Shown: positions 24,502-33,689, numbered from the stretch's first letter. The stretch: DNA of 64,000 nt from Caulobacteraceae bacterium (GCA_947475415.1 CANJLH010000003.1:290020-354019), one strand, 5' to 3'. The notes: generated from the sequence alone by a model not told the origin. Made by a program: numbers and translations.

Positions 24502-25292
24502 GTTTCACCGCCCTTGTGCTGGCGGGTTCAAGGGGCGGCGAGGATCCGGCGGCGGCCTATGCCGGGGTTGCCCACAAGGGCCTTATCGAACTGGCCGGCG
24601 AGACGCTCCTGGCCCGCGTGGTCTCAGCCCTGGACAGCGCCGGTGCGGAGCGGATCGCTGTCGCCGCCGATGATCGTGAACTCGTCGCTGCCCTTGACCA
24701 GCTACACCCAAAGGCGGCCTTGCAACGGCTGGGCGTCGCGGCCGGGCCCAGCCAGACCGTGGCCGCCGCGGCCGGCGCGCTGGGAACCCCGCTCCTGGTC
24801 ACCACCGTGGACCACGCGCTGTTGCAGGCGGACTGGGTGCGGACCTTCCTGGCCGATACCCCCGCGGACGCCGATGTGGCGGTGCTTGTGGCGCCTGAAG
24901 CCGCGGTTCGCGCCGCCGCGCCGGACAGCCGCCGAACCTGGTTGAAATTCCGTGACGGCCGATTTTCCGGATGCAACCTGTTTCTGCTCCGCAACGACCG
25001 GGCCTTGGGGGCGGTGCGCCTGTGGCGCCGCGTCGAGGCCCTGCGCAAACAGCCCTGGCGGATCGCCCTGATGCTGGGACCAGGGATGCTGATCCGCTAC
25101 GCCTTGGGGCGGTTGACCCTGGATGCGGCCGTCAAGCGACTGGGCGAACTGGCCGGCTGCCGCGCCTGGGCCGTGCGCACGCCCTTCGGCCTAGCCGCGG
25201 TGGACGTGGACAAACCGGCCGACCTGGACCTCGTCCGCAGGCTCGTCGGCAACGTCAGCCGGTCATCGCCCGGGCCGCCCAGCGCTCGGTGA
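24498..25292 (+). CDS. MobA-like nucleotidyltransferase family protein
   Basis: A 264-residue protein with a GT-A nucleotidyltransferase fold: TALVLAGSRGG at the start, the HKGLIELAGETLLARVV segment containing the nucleotide-binding lysine, TTVDHALL as the DxD-like strand, and KPADLDLVRRL at the end. The glycine-rich loop differs from the standard LAGGxGxRMG, carrying Glu-Asp-Pro instead of Arg. The GTG start overlaps the ceramide synthase stop (GTGA), which ties it to sphingolipid head-group chemistry. The 3' end overlaps the convergent nucleotidyltransferase by 38 nt. Substrate unknown. Confidence 0.75.
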   Translation: MSFTALVLAGSRGGEDPAAAYAGVAHKGLIELAGETLLARVVSALDSAGAERIAVAADDRELVAALDQLHPKAALQRLGVAAGPSQTVAAAAGALGTPLLVTTVDHALLQADWVRTFLADTPADADVAVLVAPEAAVRAAAPDSRRTWLKFRDGRFSGCNLFLLRNDRALGAVRLWRRVEALRKQPWRIALMLGPGMLIRYALGRLTLDAAVKRLGELAGCRAWAVRTPFGLAAVDVDKPADLDLVRRLVGNVSRSSPGPPSAR

Positions 25293-26007
25293 GGGCGAGG
25301 TTCTTTGGCAGGTCGGCGGGGAAATCCATCTCCGCCCAACCTAGGCCCTTGATTGAGGTCACACGAACAGCGTCGGTTTCCCGGGCGATCTGGTCGATGA
25401 CGCTTAGATACCAGCGCCTTAAGCCCTCCGGTCCAAGCATGGCCGCCTCCACGTGGCGTACAAAGCTCGCCGCGCCCACCGGGGAAAAACGGATGAAGCC
25501 GATGGACTCGCCATCGTAGTCTGTAAGCGTCTTGCCCACCGCCAGCAGGCGATCCCCCTCGGTCAGCACCTTCATGTCGTCATCATCGTATTCGGCCTTG
25601 CGGTCGATGGTGACGGTCACATCCGCGGCAGGCGCCGCCAGCAGGCGCTCGGCCACCGCGGGTTCGAACAGGGTGTCGCCGTTCAGCAGCAACACCTCTC
25701 CGGTCAGCTCCGCACGCGCCATCCAGCAGGTCGCGAGATTGTCAGTCACGCTGAAGAACGGGTTGAACAGGGTGTGCACCCGCATCGCGCCAAGGTCGAT
25801 CTCGGCGAGCTCGCGCTCCACCAGGCCGGCGTTAAAACCGGTCACCACCACGGCCTCACGCACCCCGACGGCGGCCAGGTTCGCCAGCTGCCAGTGCAGC
25901 ACGCTGCGGCCGGAAAGATCGATCAGGCACTTGGGCCGATCGTCGGTGAGCGGCGACAGGCGTTTGCCCTGACCCGCGCTCAGGATAACCACCTTGGGTT
26001 CGCTCAA
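25255..26007 (-). CDS. Sugar/alcohol-phosphate nucleotidyltransferase (NTP_transferase)
   Basis: A 250-residue protein with the full signature ILSAGQGKRLSPLTDDRPKCLI near residues 8-29, the LLNGDTLF metal strand near 105, and SIGFIRFS plus the C-terminal WAEMDFPADLP. The pattern is closest in my view to phosphocholine or inositol-1-phosphate cytidylyltransferases (LicC/IPCT type), which make CDP-alcohols. That fits a donor role for the CDP-alcohol phosphatidyltransferase at 18455, whose own nucleotidyltransferase domain seems inactive. It is the last gene of the sphingolipid locus, transcribed leftward on its own. Uridylyltransferase activity remains possible. Confidence 0.78.
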   Translation of the reverse strand: MSEPKVVILSAGQGKRLSPLTDDRPKCLIDLSGRSVLHWQLANLAAVGVREAVVVTGFNAGLVERELAEIDLGAMRVHTLFNPFFSVTDNLATCWMARAELTGEVLLLNGDTLFEPAVAERLLAAPAADVTVTIDRKAEYDDDDMKVLTEGDRLLAVGKTLTDYDGESIGFIRFSPVGAASFVRHVEAAMLGPEGLRRWYLSVIDQIARETDAVRVTSIKGLGWAEMDFPADLPKNLALTERWAARAMTG

Positions 26008-26053
26008 CTCGCCCGCTCCGTGACTCGCGCAACGCCCCCTCTATCAGTGACAG

Positions 26054-26085
26054 AAGTGTGACGCACGCGCATCAAAGCCACACTT
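26054..26085. repeat. Inverted repeat AAGTGTG / CACACTT
   Basis: Perfect 7-nt arms (26054-26060 and 26079-26085) with an 18-nt spacer lie in the 86-nt gap upstream of the nucleotidyltransferase at 25255-26007, followed by an A-run. The long loop makes a terminator unlikely; it could be a protein-binding site. Confidence 0.25.
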
Positions 26086-26093
26086 GAAAAAAA

Positions 26094-27014
26094 TCAGACG
26101 GTTGCCAACGCTTCGGCCGCCCGAGTCACATTTTCGATCAGCCGGGCCGTCGATGCCTTTGAGCGCGCCTTCTCGGCCATGGAGAGATCCTGGCGGACAT
26201 GCAGGCTGACACTGCGCGGATCGATGGAGAGGTGGCTGCAACCGAGGTCGCGCCAGCGGCGGGCGGTCTGTCTGAGATCATCGGCCGTGCGGCCTTCCAC
26301 CGGCAGCAGCCCCTGCACGCCGAGTTTGTCGGGGTCACGGCCGGCCTCGCGCGCGCCTTCACGGACCAGCGCCAGATGTGTCTCGCAGGGCGAACCCGGA
26401 CCCGGCTGACGCTGGGCGAGGTAGCCATCGGCCAGCCGGCCGACGCGCTTCAGGGCGGCGGGCGCATCGCCGGCGCCCATCCAGATCGGGATCGGCCGCT
26501 GGATCGGCAGGGGCGCGAGGCCCGCACCGCGCACCACGTCGAATTCGCCCTCGAAATCCACCACCGGTTCGGTCCACAGCTTGCGCAGCAGCGTCACCTG
26601 CTCCTCCATCCGTCGACCGCGGACATGGAAGTCCTCACCCAAGGCCTCGAACTCCACCGGGTTCCAGCCAACACCGACACCCAGCCTCAGCCTGCCCTTA
26701 CACAGGATGTCGAGATTGGCCGCCTGCTTGGCCACCAGCACGGTCTGGCGCTGGGGCAGGATGATCACGCCGGTGACCAGGTCCATGTCGCAGATCGCCG
26801 CCAGATAGGCGAACAGGATCAGGGGTTCGTGGAACTCGTGTTCCACCCCATAGGCGCCGCTCCAGCCCGGCCGGCGGGCGGTGTCAGCGCCGATGACGTG
26901 ATCCGTCGCCCAGATGTGACGACACCCAGCGGCGGCGCAGGCGTCGACAAAGGTTCGGATGTCGTCGACATCCGAACCGATCTCGTTCTGCGGAAACATC
27001 ACGCCGATCTGCAT
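26094..27014 (-). CDS. LLM-class F420-dependent oxidoreductase
   Basis: A 306-residue protein with a bacterial luciferase-like TIM barrel: the start MQIGVMFPQNEIG, IWATDHVIGAD, LVTGVIILPQR, LRLGVGVGWNPVEFEALG and PIWMGAGDAPAALKRVGRLADGYL. This matches the TIGR03619-type family of F420-binding LLM enzymes. They use reduced F420 or FMN to reduce or oxidise organic substrates. It lies 39 nt downstream of the F420 biosynthesis fusion gene on the same strand, supporting F420 as cofactor. Substrate unknown. Confidence 0.85.
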   Translation of the reverse strand: MQIGVMFPQNEIGSDVDDIRTFVDACAAAGCRHIWATDHVIGADTARRPGWSGAYGVEHEFHEPLILFAYLAAICDMDLVTGVIILPQRQTVLVAKQAANLDILCKGRLRLGVGVGWNPVEFEALGEDFHVRGRRMEEQVTLLRKLWTEPVVDFEGEFDVVRGAGLAPLPIQRPIPIWMGAGDAPAALKRVGRLADGYLAQRQPGPGSPCETHLALVREGAREAGRDPDKLGVQGLLPVEGRTADDLRQTARRWRDLGCSHLSIDPRSVSLHVRQDLSMAEKARSKASTARLIENVTRAAEALATV

Positions 27015-27053
27015 GGCTTTTTCCCCGGCTCGAGATTTGACCCGCGCCTACGC

Positions 27054-30053
27054 CTATTCGGCGGCGACCATCTGGCTTCGTGCGGTCACGTCCTTGTAGA
27101 GCGTCGTTCGCTGTTTCGCCGGCCGGCCGGCCTCGGCGGCGATGGCCTCCAGATCCGCAACGGTCAGCTCCTGGCCGTGGGCGGCGCCGGCGGCGCGGCT
27201 GATGGATTCGTTCATCAGCACGCCGCCCAGGTCGTTGACACCAGCCGCCAGACAGGCCGCCGCACCCTCGACCCCCAACTTCACCCAGCTGGCCTGGATC
27301 GACGAGATCGTCCCGTGCAGAGCGATGCGGCTCACCGCATGCATCAGGACCGATTCGCGCCAGGTCGGCCCCTGCCGGGCCTGGCCGCGCAGATAGACCG
27401 GCGACTGCATATGCACGAAAGGCAGCGGCACGAACTCGGTGATGCCTCCGGTGCGCTGTTGCAACCCGCGCAGCGCGAGGATGTGCCGCGCCCAGTGCTC
27501 ATAGCGTTCCAGGTGACCGAACATGATGGTCGAGGTGGTGGGCAGTCCGACCCGGTGAGCGGTCTCCAGCACATTCAGCCACTCGGCGGTATTGACCTTG
27601 TCCGGGCAAATCAGGGCGCGGACCTCATCGTCTAGGATCTCCGCCGCGGTTCCGGGCAGCGAGCCCAGGCCCTCATCCTTCAGCCGGCGCAGGTAGTCCT
27701 CCAGCGGAACGCCAAGGGTCTCGGCGCCCTGGCTCACCTCCAGCGGGGAAAAGGCGTGGACGTGCATGTCGGGCACGGCGTCCTTCACCGCGCGCAGGAT
27801 CTGCACATAGGTGTCACCGGTGTAGCGGGGATGGATTCCCCCCTGCAAACAGACCTCGGTCGCGCCCTTGGCCCAGGCCTCGCGGGTGCGATCGGCGATC
27901 TCCTCCAGTGGCAGATCGTAGGGCTTGTCTCGGGTGCCGGCCTTGGTGGAGGTCTTGGAGAAGGCGCAGAAGGTGCAGCCGAAGGTGCAGATGTTGGTGT
28001 AGTTGATGTTGCGGTTGACGACGTAGGTCACCGTGTCGCCGCGGGTCGCCTGGCGAAGTTCGTCGGCGACAGACACCACCTGTTCCGCCGCCGCGCCGCG
28101 GGTCTGGAACAGGCGCACGATCTCGGCCTCAGAAAGGGTCGCCCCCCCCACCGCCTTGGACAGGATCGAATCCAGGTTCTCCGCCGTGCGGATCGCCGGT
28201 ATCGCGCCCAAAGGCCGGATCGGCGTACCTGGCGCAGGCTCGGCGACCCCCGGGCTCCAGACGCCGTCGCGGGCCAGGCCGTCGGTGTCGGCCATCCGGC
28301 GCACGACCTTGGCCACATTGGGGGCCATCCAGACGTTGGCGTGGCGAACGTACTGCGGATAGGCGGTCAGGCGCTCCACAAGCGGCCGGCCCTCAGCCTC
28401 ACAGGCAGCCGAGAGCGCCGCGATTTCCGGCCAGGGCGCCTCAGGGTTCACATGGTCGATGGTCACCGGCGAGATGCCGCCCCAGTCGTCCAGCCCCGCT
28501 TCGATCAGCGCCGCCGTGCGGCCGGGATTGAGGTTGGGCGGCGCCTGCACGCCGACGTCCTCGGGCAGAATGATCCGCGCCCAGGCGATGGTGCGGTAAA
28601 GCTCCTCTTCGCCGGGCTCCGGCGCATCGGCCATCTTGGTATCGGCTTTGGCGCGGAAATTCTGGACGATCACTTCCTGCAGGTGGCCGTGGCGCAGGTG
28701 CAGGTCGCGGAGCGCGATGAGCGTGTCCAGACGCTCGCCCTCGGTTTCGCCGATGCCGATCAGAATGCCGCTGGTGAACGGTATTCTCGCCTCACCCGCC
28801 GCGTCCATGGACTCCAGGCGGACGGCGGGCGCTTTGTCCGGTGAGCCGTAGTGAGGCCCGCCCTTCTGGCATAGCCTGGCCGAGGCGCTTTCCAGCATGA
28901 TGCCCATGGAACCGGAGACCTGCCGCAGGCGCGCATACTCCTCCGGCGTCAAGACGCCCGCGTTGATGTGCGGGATCAGGCCGGTTTCGGCCAGCACCCG
29001 GCCCGCCACATGCGCCAGGTAGTCGATTGTGGTGGCGAACCCCAGCTCCGCGAGTTGTGTGCGGGCGGCCGCGTAGCGCAGCTCCGGCTTGTCACCGAGG
29101 GTGAACAGGGCCTCCTTGCAGCCCGCCGCTGCGCCCTCGCGGGCGATGGTCAGAACTTCGTCGGGCGTGAGATAGGCCGCCTTCAGTCGCCGCGGCGCCT
29201 TGGCGAAGGTGCAATAGTGGCAGACATCGCGGCACAGTTGGGTGAGCGGGATGAACACCTTGCGCGAATAGGTCATTCGCGCCGGGCCGCGGGCGTCGCG
29301 GATGGCGCGGCTTTCCGCCAGAAGATTGTCCAGCGGCGCGGTGAGCAGACGCCGGCGCAGGGTGTCGTCGTCAGTCATGTCCCCGTCTCCGGCGGAAGTG
29401 AAATGGTTGCGAAGTAAAGCGGCGGTTTGGCCAGCGGGCGCCTCGGCGAGCACCCGGGCGAAATCCCCGGGTTCGTCGAGGTCGAAGCGCAGACCCGGGG
29501 CGCGGGCGATATGCAGATCCAGGCCCAGGCCTCGCGCCGCCTCGCAATGACGCGCGAAACTGTCCGGCCCGAAGGCGAACGGAAATTCAAGACCGGCTGG
29601 TAGGGCGATGGCCCCGGTGCCGCCGCCATTGTTCGGCGCGATGACCAGCCGGCCCGGGCCGGACTCAGCCAGCACTGCGTCAAGGTCGCCGACGGAGAGC
29701 AGCGGCATGTCGCCAGGCAGGAGGATGACCGTCTGGCTCGGATCGACCCTGGCGCAAGTCGCCAGCGCGCCGGCGAATGCGGCGTTGAGCGGCGCCGCGG
29801 GTTCGCCCGCCAACTTTGCGCCCGCCGCCTCGGCCAGTATGGCGAGCTCTGGCGTCGGCGTGGTGACGATCATGCGACCCAGCGCGCCCCAGCCGCCCAC
29901 AACCTCAAGCATGTCGCCCAGCATCGCCGCCACCAGCTGTTCGCGTTCCGCTACGCCCAGGCGCGCACCGCACCGGGACTTGGCGTGGGCGCCGCCGCGG
30001 GCGGCGATCACCACAAAGGCCCGTCGCCGATTTCCCATCTGCGAAGCTGTCAT
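27054..30053 (-). CDS. fbiC: CofC-CofG-CofH fusion: F420 precursor guanylyltransferase plus FO synthase
   Basis: A single 999-residue frame with three F420 enzymes. Residues about 10-215 are a CofC/FbiD guanylyltransferase (ILLPGDMPLL, IAPNNGGGTGAIAL), which activates phospholactate, phosphoglycerate or PEP. Residues about 240-575 are the CofG radical SAM half with CRDVCHYC near 274. Residues about 600-999 are CofH with CTFGCTFC near 688. CofG and CofH make the deazaflavin FO. Actinobacterial FbiC joins only G and H. An ATG at residue 226 (29378), just before the FbiC-like part, with a purine-rich sequence upstream, could also start a shorter product. No stop separates the parts. Confidence 0.88.
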   Translation of the reverse strand: MTASQMGNRRRAFVVIAARGGAHAKSRCGARLGVAEREQLVAAMLGDMLEVVGGWGALGRMIVTTPTPELAILAEAAGAKLAGEPAAPLNAAFAGALATCARVDPSQTVILLPGDMPLLSVGDLDAVLAESGPGRLVIAPNNGGGTGAIALPAGLEFPFAFGPDSFARHCEAARGLGLDLHIARAPGLRFDLDEPGDFARVLAEAPAGQTAALLRNHFTSAGDGDMTDDDTLRRRLLTAPLDNLLAESRAIRDARGPARMTYSRKVFIPLTQLCRDVCHYCTFAKAPRRLKAAYLTPDEVLTIAREGAAAGCKEALFTLGDKPELRYAAARTQLAELGFATTIDYLAHVAGRVLAETGLIPHINAGVLTPEEYARLRQVSGSMGIMLESASARLCQKGGPHYGSPDKAPAVRLESMDAAGEARIPFTSGILIGIGETEGERLDTLIALRDLHLRHGHLQEVIVQNFRAKADTKMADAPEPGEEELYRTIAWARIILPEDVGVQAPPNLNPGRTAALIEAGLDDWGGISPVTIDHVNPEAPWPEIAALSAACEAEGRPLVERLTAYPQYVRHANVWMAPNVAKVVRRMADTDGLARDGVWSPGVAEPAPGTPIRPLGAIPAIRTAENLDSILSKAVGGATLSEAEIVRLFQTRGAAAEQVVSVADELRQATRGDTVTYVVNRNINYTNICTFGCTFCAFSKTSTKAGTRDKPYDLPLEEIADRTREAWAKGATEVCLQGGIHPRYTGDTYVQILRAVKDAVPDMHVHAFSPLEVSQGAETLGVPLEDYLRRLKDEGLGSLPGTAAEILDDEVRALICPDKVNTAEWLNVLETAHRVGLPTTSTIMFGHLERYEHWARHILALRGLQQRTGGITEFVPLPFVHMQSPVYLRGQARQGPTWRESVLMHAVSRIALHGTISSIQASWVKLGVEGAAACLAAGVNDLGGVLMNESISRAAGAAHGQELTVADLEAIAAEAGRPAKQRTTLYKDVTARSQMVAAE

Positions 30054-30087
30054 CGAACGCCCAAAGGCTGAGGTCCTGCGCGCATGA

Positions 30088-31140
30088 TCAATCCAGTAAT
30101 GCCTTCAGCAGCGGTTCGTATACCTCATTGCCGGCGGGACGGGCGGAGGGCCAGTTGTCGGTGCGCACGATGAGGTTGCAGCCGTCGTTGATCCATCGGG
30201 TCCGCCAGCGCTCCAGGATTCGCTCCATGGGACCCAGCAACCAGCACTCGTCGACATACTCATCGGGGACCGCCGCTTCGGCCTCCTTGATGCGGCCCGC
30301 CTGGTAGAGTTCCTGGATGCGGGCCAGGGCCTCTCCGTAGCCGCGCCATTCCATGTGGGTGGCCAGGCCCCCCTTGCCGAACCAGCCGCCGGCATAGCGG
30401 GCGGTGTATTCCTTGAACTGCCAGATCGCCGCCTTGACGTCGTCGGTGAGCAGCACGTCTACGTGCGCCCAGAGCGGGAAGTCCTCAATCTTCGGAGGGT
30501 TCTTGCGGCGGGCGAAGCCCTTCTCGATCATCGGCCGGTAGACCTTCATCATGCCCGGCGACCAGGAGCCGTTGGGCAGGATGCCGTCGGCGATTTCCGC
30601 GGCCAGCGTGGTCATCAGCTCCGTGCCGCCGCCAAACATGATCGGGATATCGGGCTCCGGCTCCAGGATCGGCACGTTCGGCGGCCACTTCGCCGGCTGA
30701 CCGGGCTCGTGATAGGGCACATTGATGGTCTTGCCCTCGATTGAGAGCGGCTGGCCGTTGAAGGCCTGACGCATCAGGGTGACATAATCCTGCATCCGAC
30801 CGTGAGGTGGGTCCCAGGGAAAGCCGTGCCAGCCTTCGGTCTGGCGGGGATTGGACGAGCCGATGCCGGCGATCACCGTCCGCTCCGGCGCCATATGCTT
30901 CAGCGTCAGATAAGCCATGGCCGTCGCGGCCGGCGTGCGCGCCACCGTCTGAGCGATGCGGGTGCCGACGCCGATGCGCTCCGTGATCCCCAGCACGTAT
31001 CCCAGGACCGAGATGCCGTCCGAGCCGTTGGACTCCGCAGAGAACACCATGTCGTAGCCGATGCGGTCGACAAGCTGGATGCGTTCGCGCGGCATCGTGA
31101 AACGCCTGCGCTGCCAGTCAATCTCGATGGCGATCTTCAT
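30088..31140 (-). CDS. LLM-class F420-dependent oxidoreductase
   Basis: A 350-residue luciferase-like protein beginning MKIAIEIDWQRRR. It has GYDMVFSAESNGSDGISVLGYVLGITERIGVGT, VIAGIGSSNPRQTEGWHG (the family's cofactor-phosphate loop region) and PIMFGGGTELMTTLAAEIADGILPNG. Features point to an F420- or FMN-using oxidoreductase; the neighbouring F420 pathway favours F420. The ATG at 31140 overlaps the stop of the tandem SMP-30 gene (ATGA), so the two are co-translated. The C-terminal 80 residues are longer than in the 26094 paralogue. Substrate unknown. Confidence 0.84.
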   Translation of the reverse strand: MKIAIEIDWQRRRFTMPRERIQLVDRIGYDMVFSAESNGSDGISVLGYVLGITERIGVGTRIAQTVARTPAATAMAYLTLKHMAPERTVIAGIGSSNPRQTEGWHGFPWDPPHGRMQDYVTLMRQAFNGQPLSIEGKTINVPYHEPGQPAKWPPNVPILEPEPDIPIMFGGGTELMTTLAAEIADGILPNGSWSPGMMKVYRPMIEKGFARRKNPPKIEDFPLWAHVDVLLTDDVKAAIWQFKEYTARYAGGWFGKGGLATHMEWRGYGEALARIQELYQAGRIKEAEAAVPDEYVDECWLLGPMERILERWRTRWINDGCNLIVRTDNWPSARPAGNEVYEPLLKALLD

Positions 31141-33062
31141 GCCCGCCGCGCGGGGATTGGAATTCCGGGCGCCAGCAACGGCACGGAATGCACGGAGGTC
31201 CAGGAGACGAAGAACAGCGTCCGCCAGTCCGGGCCGCCGAAGCAGAGGTTGTTGGTCTGGGTGTGGCCGTGAACGATTGTGCCCAGATGTCTGCCGCTTG
31301 AATCCAGGATCCACAGGCCGCCGGAGCCACCGCAATAGACGTTGCCGACCCGGTCAACCTTCATGCCGTCGGGCTTGCCCTCGCGGGCGTCGTCGCGCAG
31401 GGCGGCGAAGTTTCGCACCGAGCCTGAATCGATGGAGCCGTCGGCGCGAACATCATAGGCGCGAATGACCGGCCCCACCGCCTCGTCGATCCCATAGCTG
31501 TCATTGACGTAGAGAATCTTCTCGTCCGGTGAGAAGGCCAGGCCGTTGGGCACCCGGTAGTCGCCGCCGATCAGGGTCACGGTCTTCAGGTCAGCGGTGG
31601 CGTGGTAGACCCCGTTGAAGCCGATCTCGCCGGCCTCCCCGGACCCGAAGTCCCACCAGGGATTGGTGAAGAAGATGTCGCCATCGGAACGCACCACCAC
31701 GTCGTTGCAGCGGTTGAGCTTGCGACCTTCGGGGTCTCGATCCACCAGGGTGCGCCGTGTTCCATCGCGATCGCGCACACTGATCCGGCGGCCGGAATGT
31801 TCCGCCGAGACGATACGTCCCTCCAGGTCCAGCGTCGCGCCGTTGGTGTGGCTGGTGGGGCCGTGGCCGAACTCGATCCCCCCCTCTGGCGTCCATTTCA
31901 TGCGCCGGCTGTTGCCGATGTCGGAGAAATAGAAGCAGCGATCCTCGGCCGAGTAAAAAGTCCCCTCCAGCGACCGGGCGTAATTCTCATTGGGCCCACC
32001 GCCCAGGTCGTCGAAGAAGCCCCCGTCACCGTGATTGGTGATCGCCGCGTCCGGCGCGATGATCGCATCCAGGGCCGGGTCCAGCCGCTCGATGCGCTGC
32101 TCGTAATGCGGCCGTTTCAGCACAGCCGGTGCGGCGATCGCCGGCGCGGCCGCGGCTTGTCCCTGCGCACGCGTCGCGATGCGGCCAACGCCCACCGGCG
32201 TGGTGATGTAGAGTGTGCGCCCGTCTTCGCCGCCGAAGGCCAGGTTGGTCACCCGCGACGCCGGCAGCTCCACCACGCCCAGCGCCGCCCCATCCGGCGC
32301 GATCACCCAGACACCGCCAGGTCCTCCGACATAGACATTGCCGGCGGTATCGACAGCGAGGCCGTGCGGCGCGCCGTTTCCGTCGCCCGCCAAAGTCACA
32401 TGGACCCGCTCGCCGCCGGCGGCCACCGCGCCGTCGGCCATCAGCGGAAAGGCCATAACGCGGTTGTTCAGGGTATCGGAGACATAGAGCACGCACCCAT
32501 CGGGTGAGACGCCAAGCCCGCCGGGATGAGCCACGCCGATTGCGACCTTCTCGGCCGGCCTTCCGGCGCCAGCGATCCGGTAGAGGCCGGCGCTATCCAC
32601 CGCATCCGTGTCGATGGGCGGCATCACCGGCCTGAGGTCTGTGAAGTAGATCGATCCAGCCGGGCCCACCGCCACGTCGTCGGGCCGGTTGAAGCGCCGG
32701 CCGCCGAAATCCTCCGCCAGGACCGTGAGCGCGCCATCAGCCTCCCGCCGAGTGACGCGTCTGGCCTCCCACTCGGCGGCGATTATGCGGCCATCGCGAT
32801 CGCGGCAGGCGCCGATCGCGCCGCCGGTGTTCTCATGCCAGATGCTGATGTCGTCGCCGCCCTTCCAGACCAGGCGCCGGTGGTGCGCCACATCCGAGAA
32901 GGCGATCCCGCCCGCCTCCGGCGCCCAGACCGGCCCGTCGCAGCCGCGCCCCCAGCCGGCGGTGTCACCGCCGCCGATGTCGTAACCGCCCGGCATGCCC
33001 ACAGGCGCAGCGTTCCCTTCCAGGATGGCGCCCAGGCGCGCGTCGAACTTCTTCAACCCCAT
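31137..33062 (-). CDS. Tandem SMP-30/gluconolactonase-like protein
   Basis: A 641-residue protein made of two similar six-bladed propellers, about 1-320 and 325-641. Each shows the SMP-30/LRE pattern: FSDVAHHRRLVW versus FSDIGNSRRMKW, GRRFNRPDDVAVGPAGSIYFTD versus GRKLNRCNDVVVRSDGDIFFTN, and GGLGVSPDGCVLYVSDTLNN versus NGLAFSPDEKILYVNDSYG. The conserved Asn/Asp metal ligands are in both halves. Single-domain relatives hydrolyse sugar or other lactones; a duplicated one is unusual. No signal peptide. It is co-translated with an LLM oxidoreductase, so it may open a lactone formed in the same pathway. Confidence 0.82.
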   Translation of the reverse strand: MGLKKFDARLGAILEGNAAPVGMPGGYDIGGGDTAGWGRGCDGPVWAPEAGGIAFSDVAHHRRLVWKGGDDISIWHENTGGAIGACRDRDGRIIAAEWEARRVTRREADGALTVLAEDFGGRRFNRPDDVAVGPAGSIYFTDLRPVMPPIDTDAVDSAGLYRIAGAGRPAEKVAIGVAHPGGLGVSPDGCVLYVSDTLNNRVMAFPLMADGAVAAGGERVHVTLAGDGNGAPHGLAVDTAGNVYVGGPGGVWVIAPDGAALGVVELPASRVTNLAFGGEDGRTLYITTPVGVGRIATRAQGQAAAAPAIAAPAVLKRPHYEQRIERLDPALDAIIAPDAAITNHGDGGFFDDLGGGPNENYARSLEGTFYSAEDRCFYFSDIGNSRRMKWTPEGGIEFGHGPTSHTNGATLDLEGRIVSAEHSGRRISVRDRDGTRRTLVDRDPEGRKLNRCNDVVVRSDGDIFFTNPWWDFGSGEAGEIGFNGVYHATADLKTVTLIGGDYRVPNGLAFSPDEKILYVNDSYGIDEAVGPVIRAYDVRADGSIDSGSVRNFAALRDDAREGKPDGMKVDRVGNVYCGGSGGLWILDSSGRHLGTIVHGHTQTNNLCFGGPDWRTLFFVSWTSVHSVPLLAPGIPIPARRA

Positions 33063-33244
33063 GGCGTTCCTCCAGATCCGCCGGCGATGTCGCCTTATGT
33101 GTCAGGGTCCGCTGGTCGCGCGCGCCAATCCCGCGCCGCGCCGCACCGCCGTCTTCCGATCCGGCCTGCAGAAATTCCTCTGACGGCGCCATTCAACCCG
33201 CTTTAGTATCGCTACGCAACCACGCCCGCGCCGGGAGGCCCCAA

Positions 33245-33661
33245 ATGAACGACTACGGCGAAATCGTCTCAATGCTCACCCGCATTCAGCACGCCGTTGA
33301 TCACCAGAACCTGGAGGCGTTCGAAGATTGCTGGTGCGAGGACACGCAGCTGCATCTCACCTTGGCCGATGGCTCCACCAGCACCATTCCCAGCCGCGCC
33401 GACCTCATCGCCCGCTTTGCATCCGGCTGGACCGGTCAGCCCAGCGCCATGCGCCATCTGGTTCAGAGCGTTGAGGTGAATTTCACCGGCCCGACGACGG
33501 CCACGGCTGACTTCTACTGCAGCTATGTGAACGTCGGCGACGCCGCGACCTTCCTGGGGGTCGGCGAATACAGCGACGAACTGGTCAAGGCGGCGGACGG
33601 CAAATGGCGCGTGAAGGTGCGGCGACACCGGTTCCTGACGCCGCTGGCGCTGAGGGGTTAG
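33245..33661 (+). CDS. SnoaL/NTF2-like domain protein
   Basis: A 138-residue single NTF2-like cone fold: helix MLTRIQHAVDHQNLEAFEDCWCEDTQLHL, then LIARFASGW, MRHLVQSVEVNF, TATADFYCSYVNV and the final strand WRVKVRRHRFLTP. The family includes ketosteroid isomerases, polyketide cyclases, small dehydratases and non-catalytic binders. It stands alone between leftward genes of the F420 region. Active residues cannot be assigned. Start ATG at 33245 follows GGGAGG. Confidence 0.8.
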   Translation: MNDYGEIVSMLTRIQHAVDHQNLEAFEDCWCEDTQLHLTLADGSTSTIPSRADLIARFASGWTGQPSAMRHLVQSVEVNFTGPTTATADFYCSYVNVGDAATFLGVGEYSDELVKAADGKWRVKVRRHRFLTPLALRG

Positions 33662-33689
33662 GCGTCTGCTTTGTCGGCGGCGGGAACCA

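Noticed and set aside
26054..26085. Inverted repeat considered as a terminator of the LLM gene
   Set aside because: The T-run on the leftward strand precedes the stem rather than following it, and the loop is 18 nt; kept only as a low-confidence repeat.
26199..28844. Long open frames on the plus strand opposite the LLM and CofC-CofG-CofH genes
   Set aside because: They mirror well-supported genes, have Arg/Gly/His-rich composition and no family motifs; such antisense frames are common at high GC.
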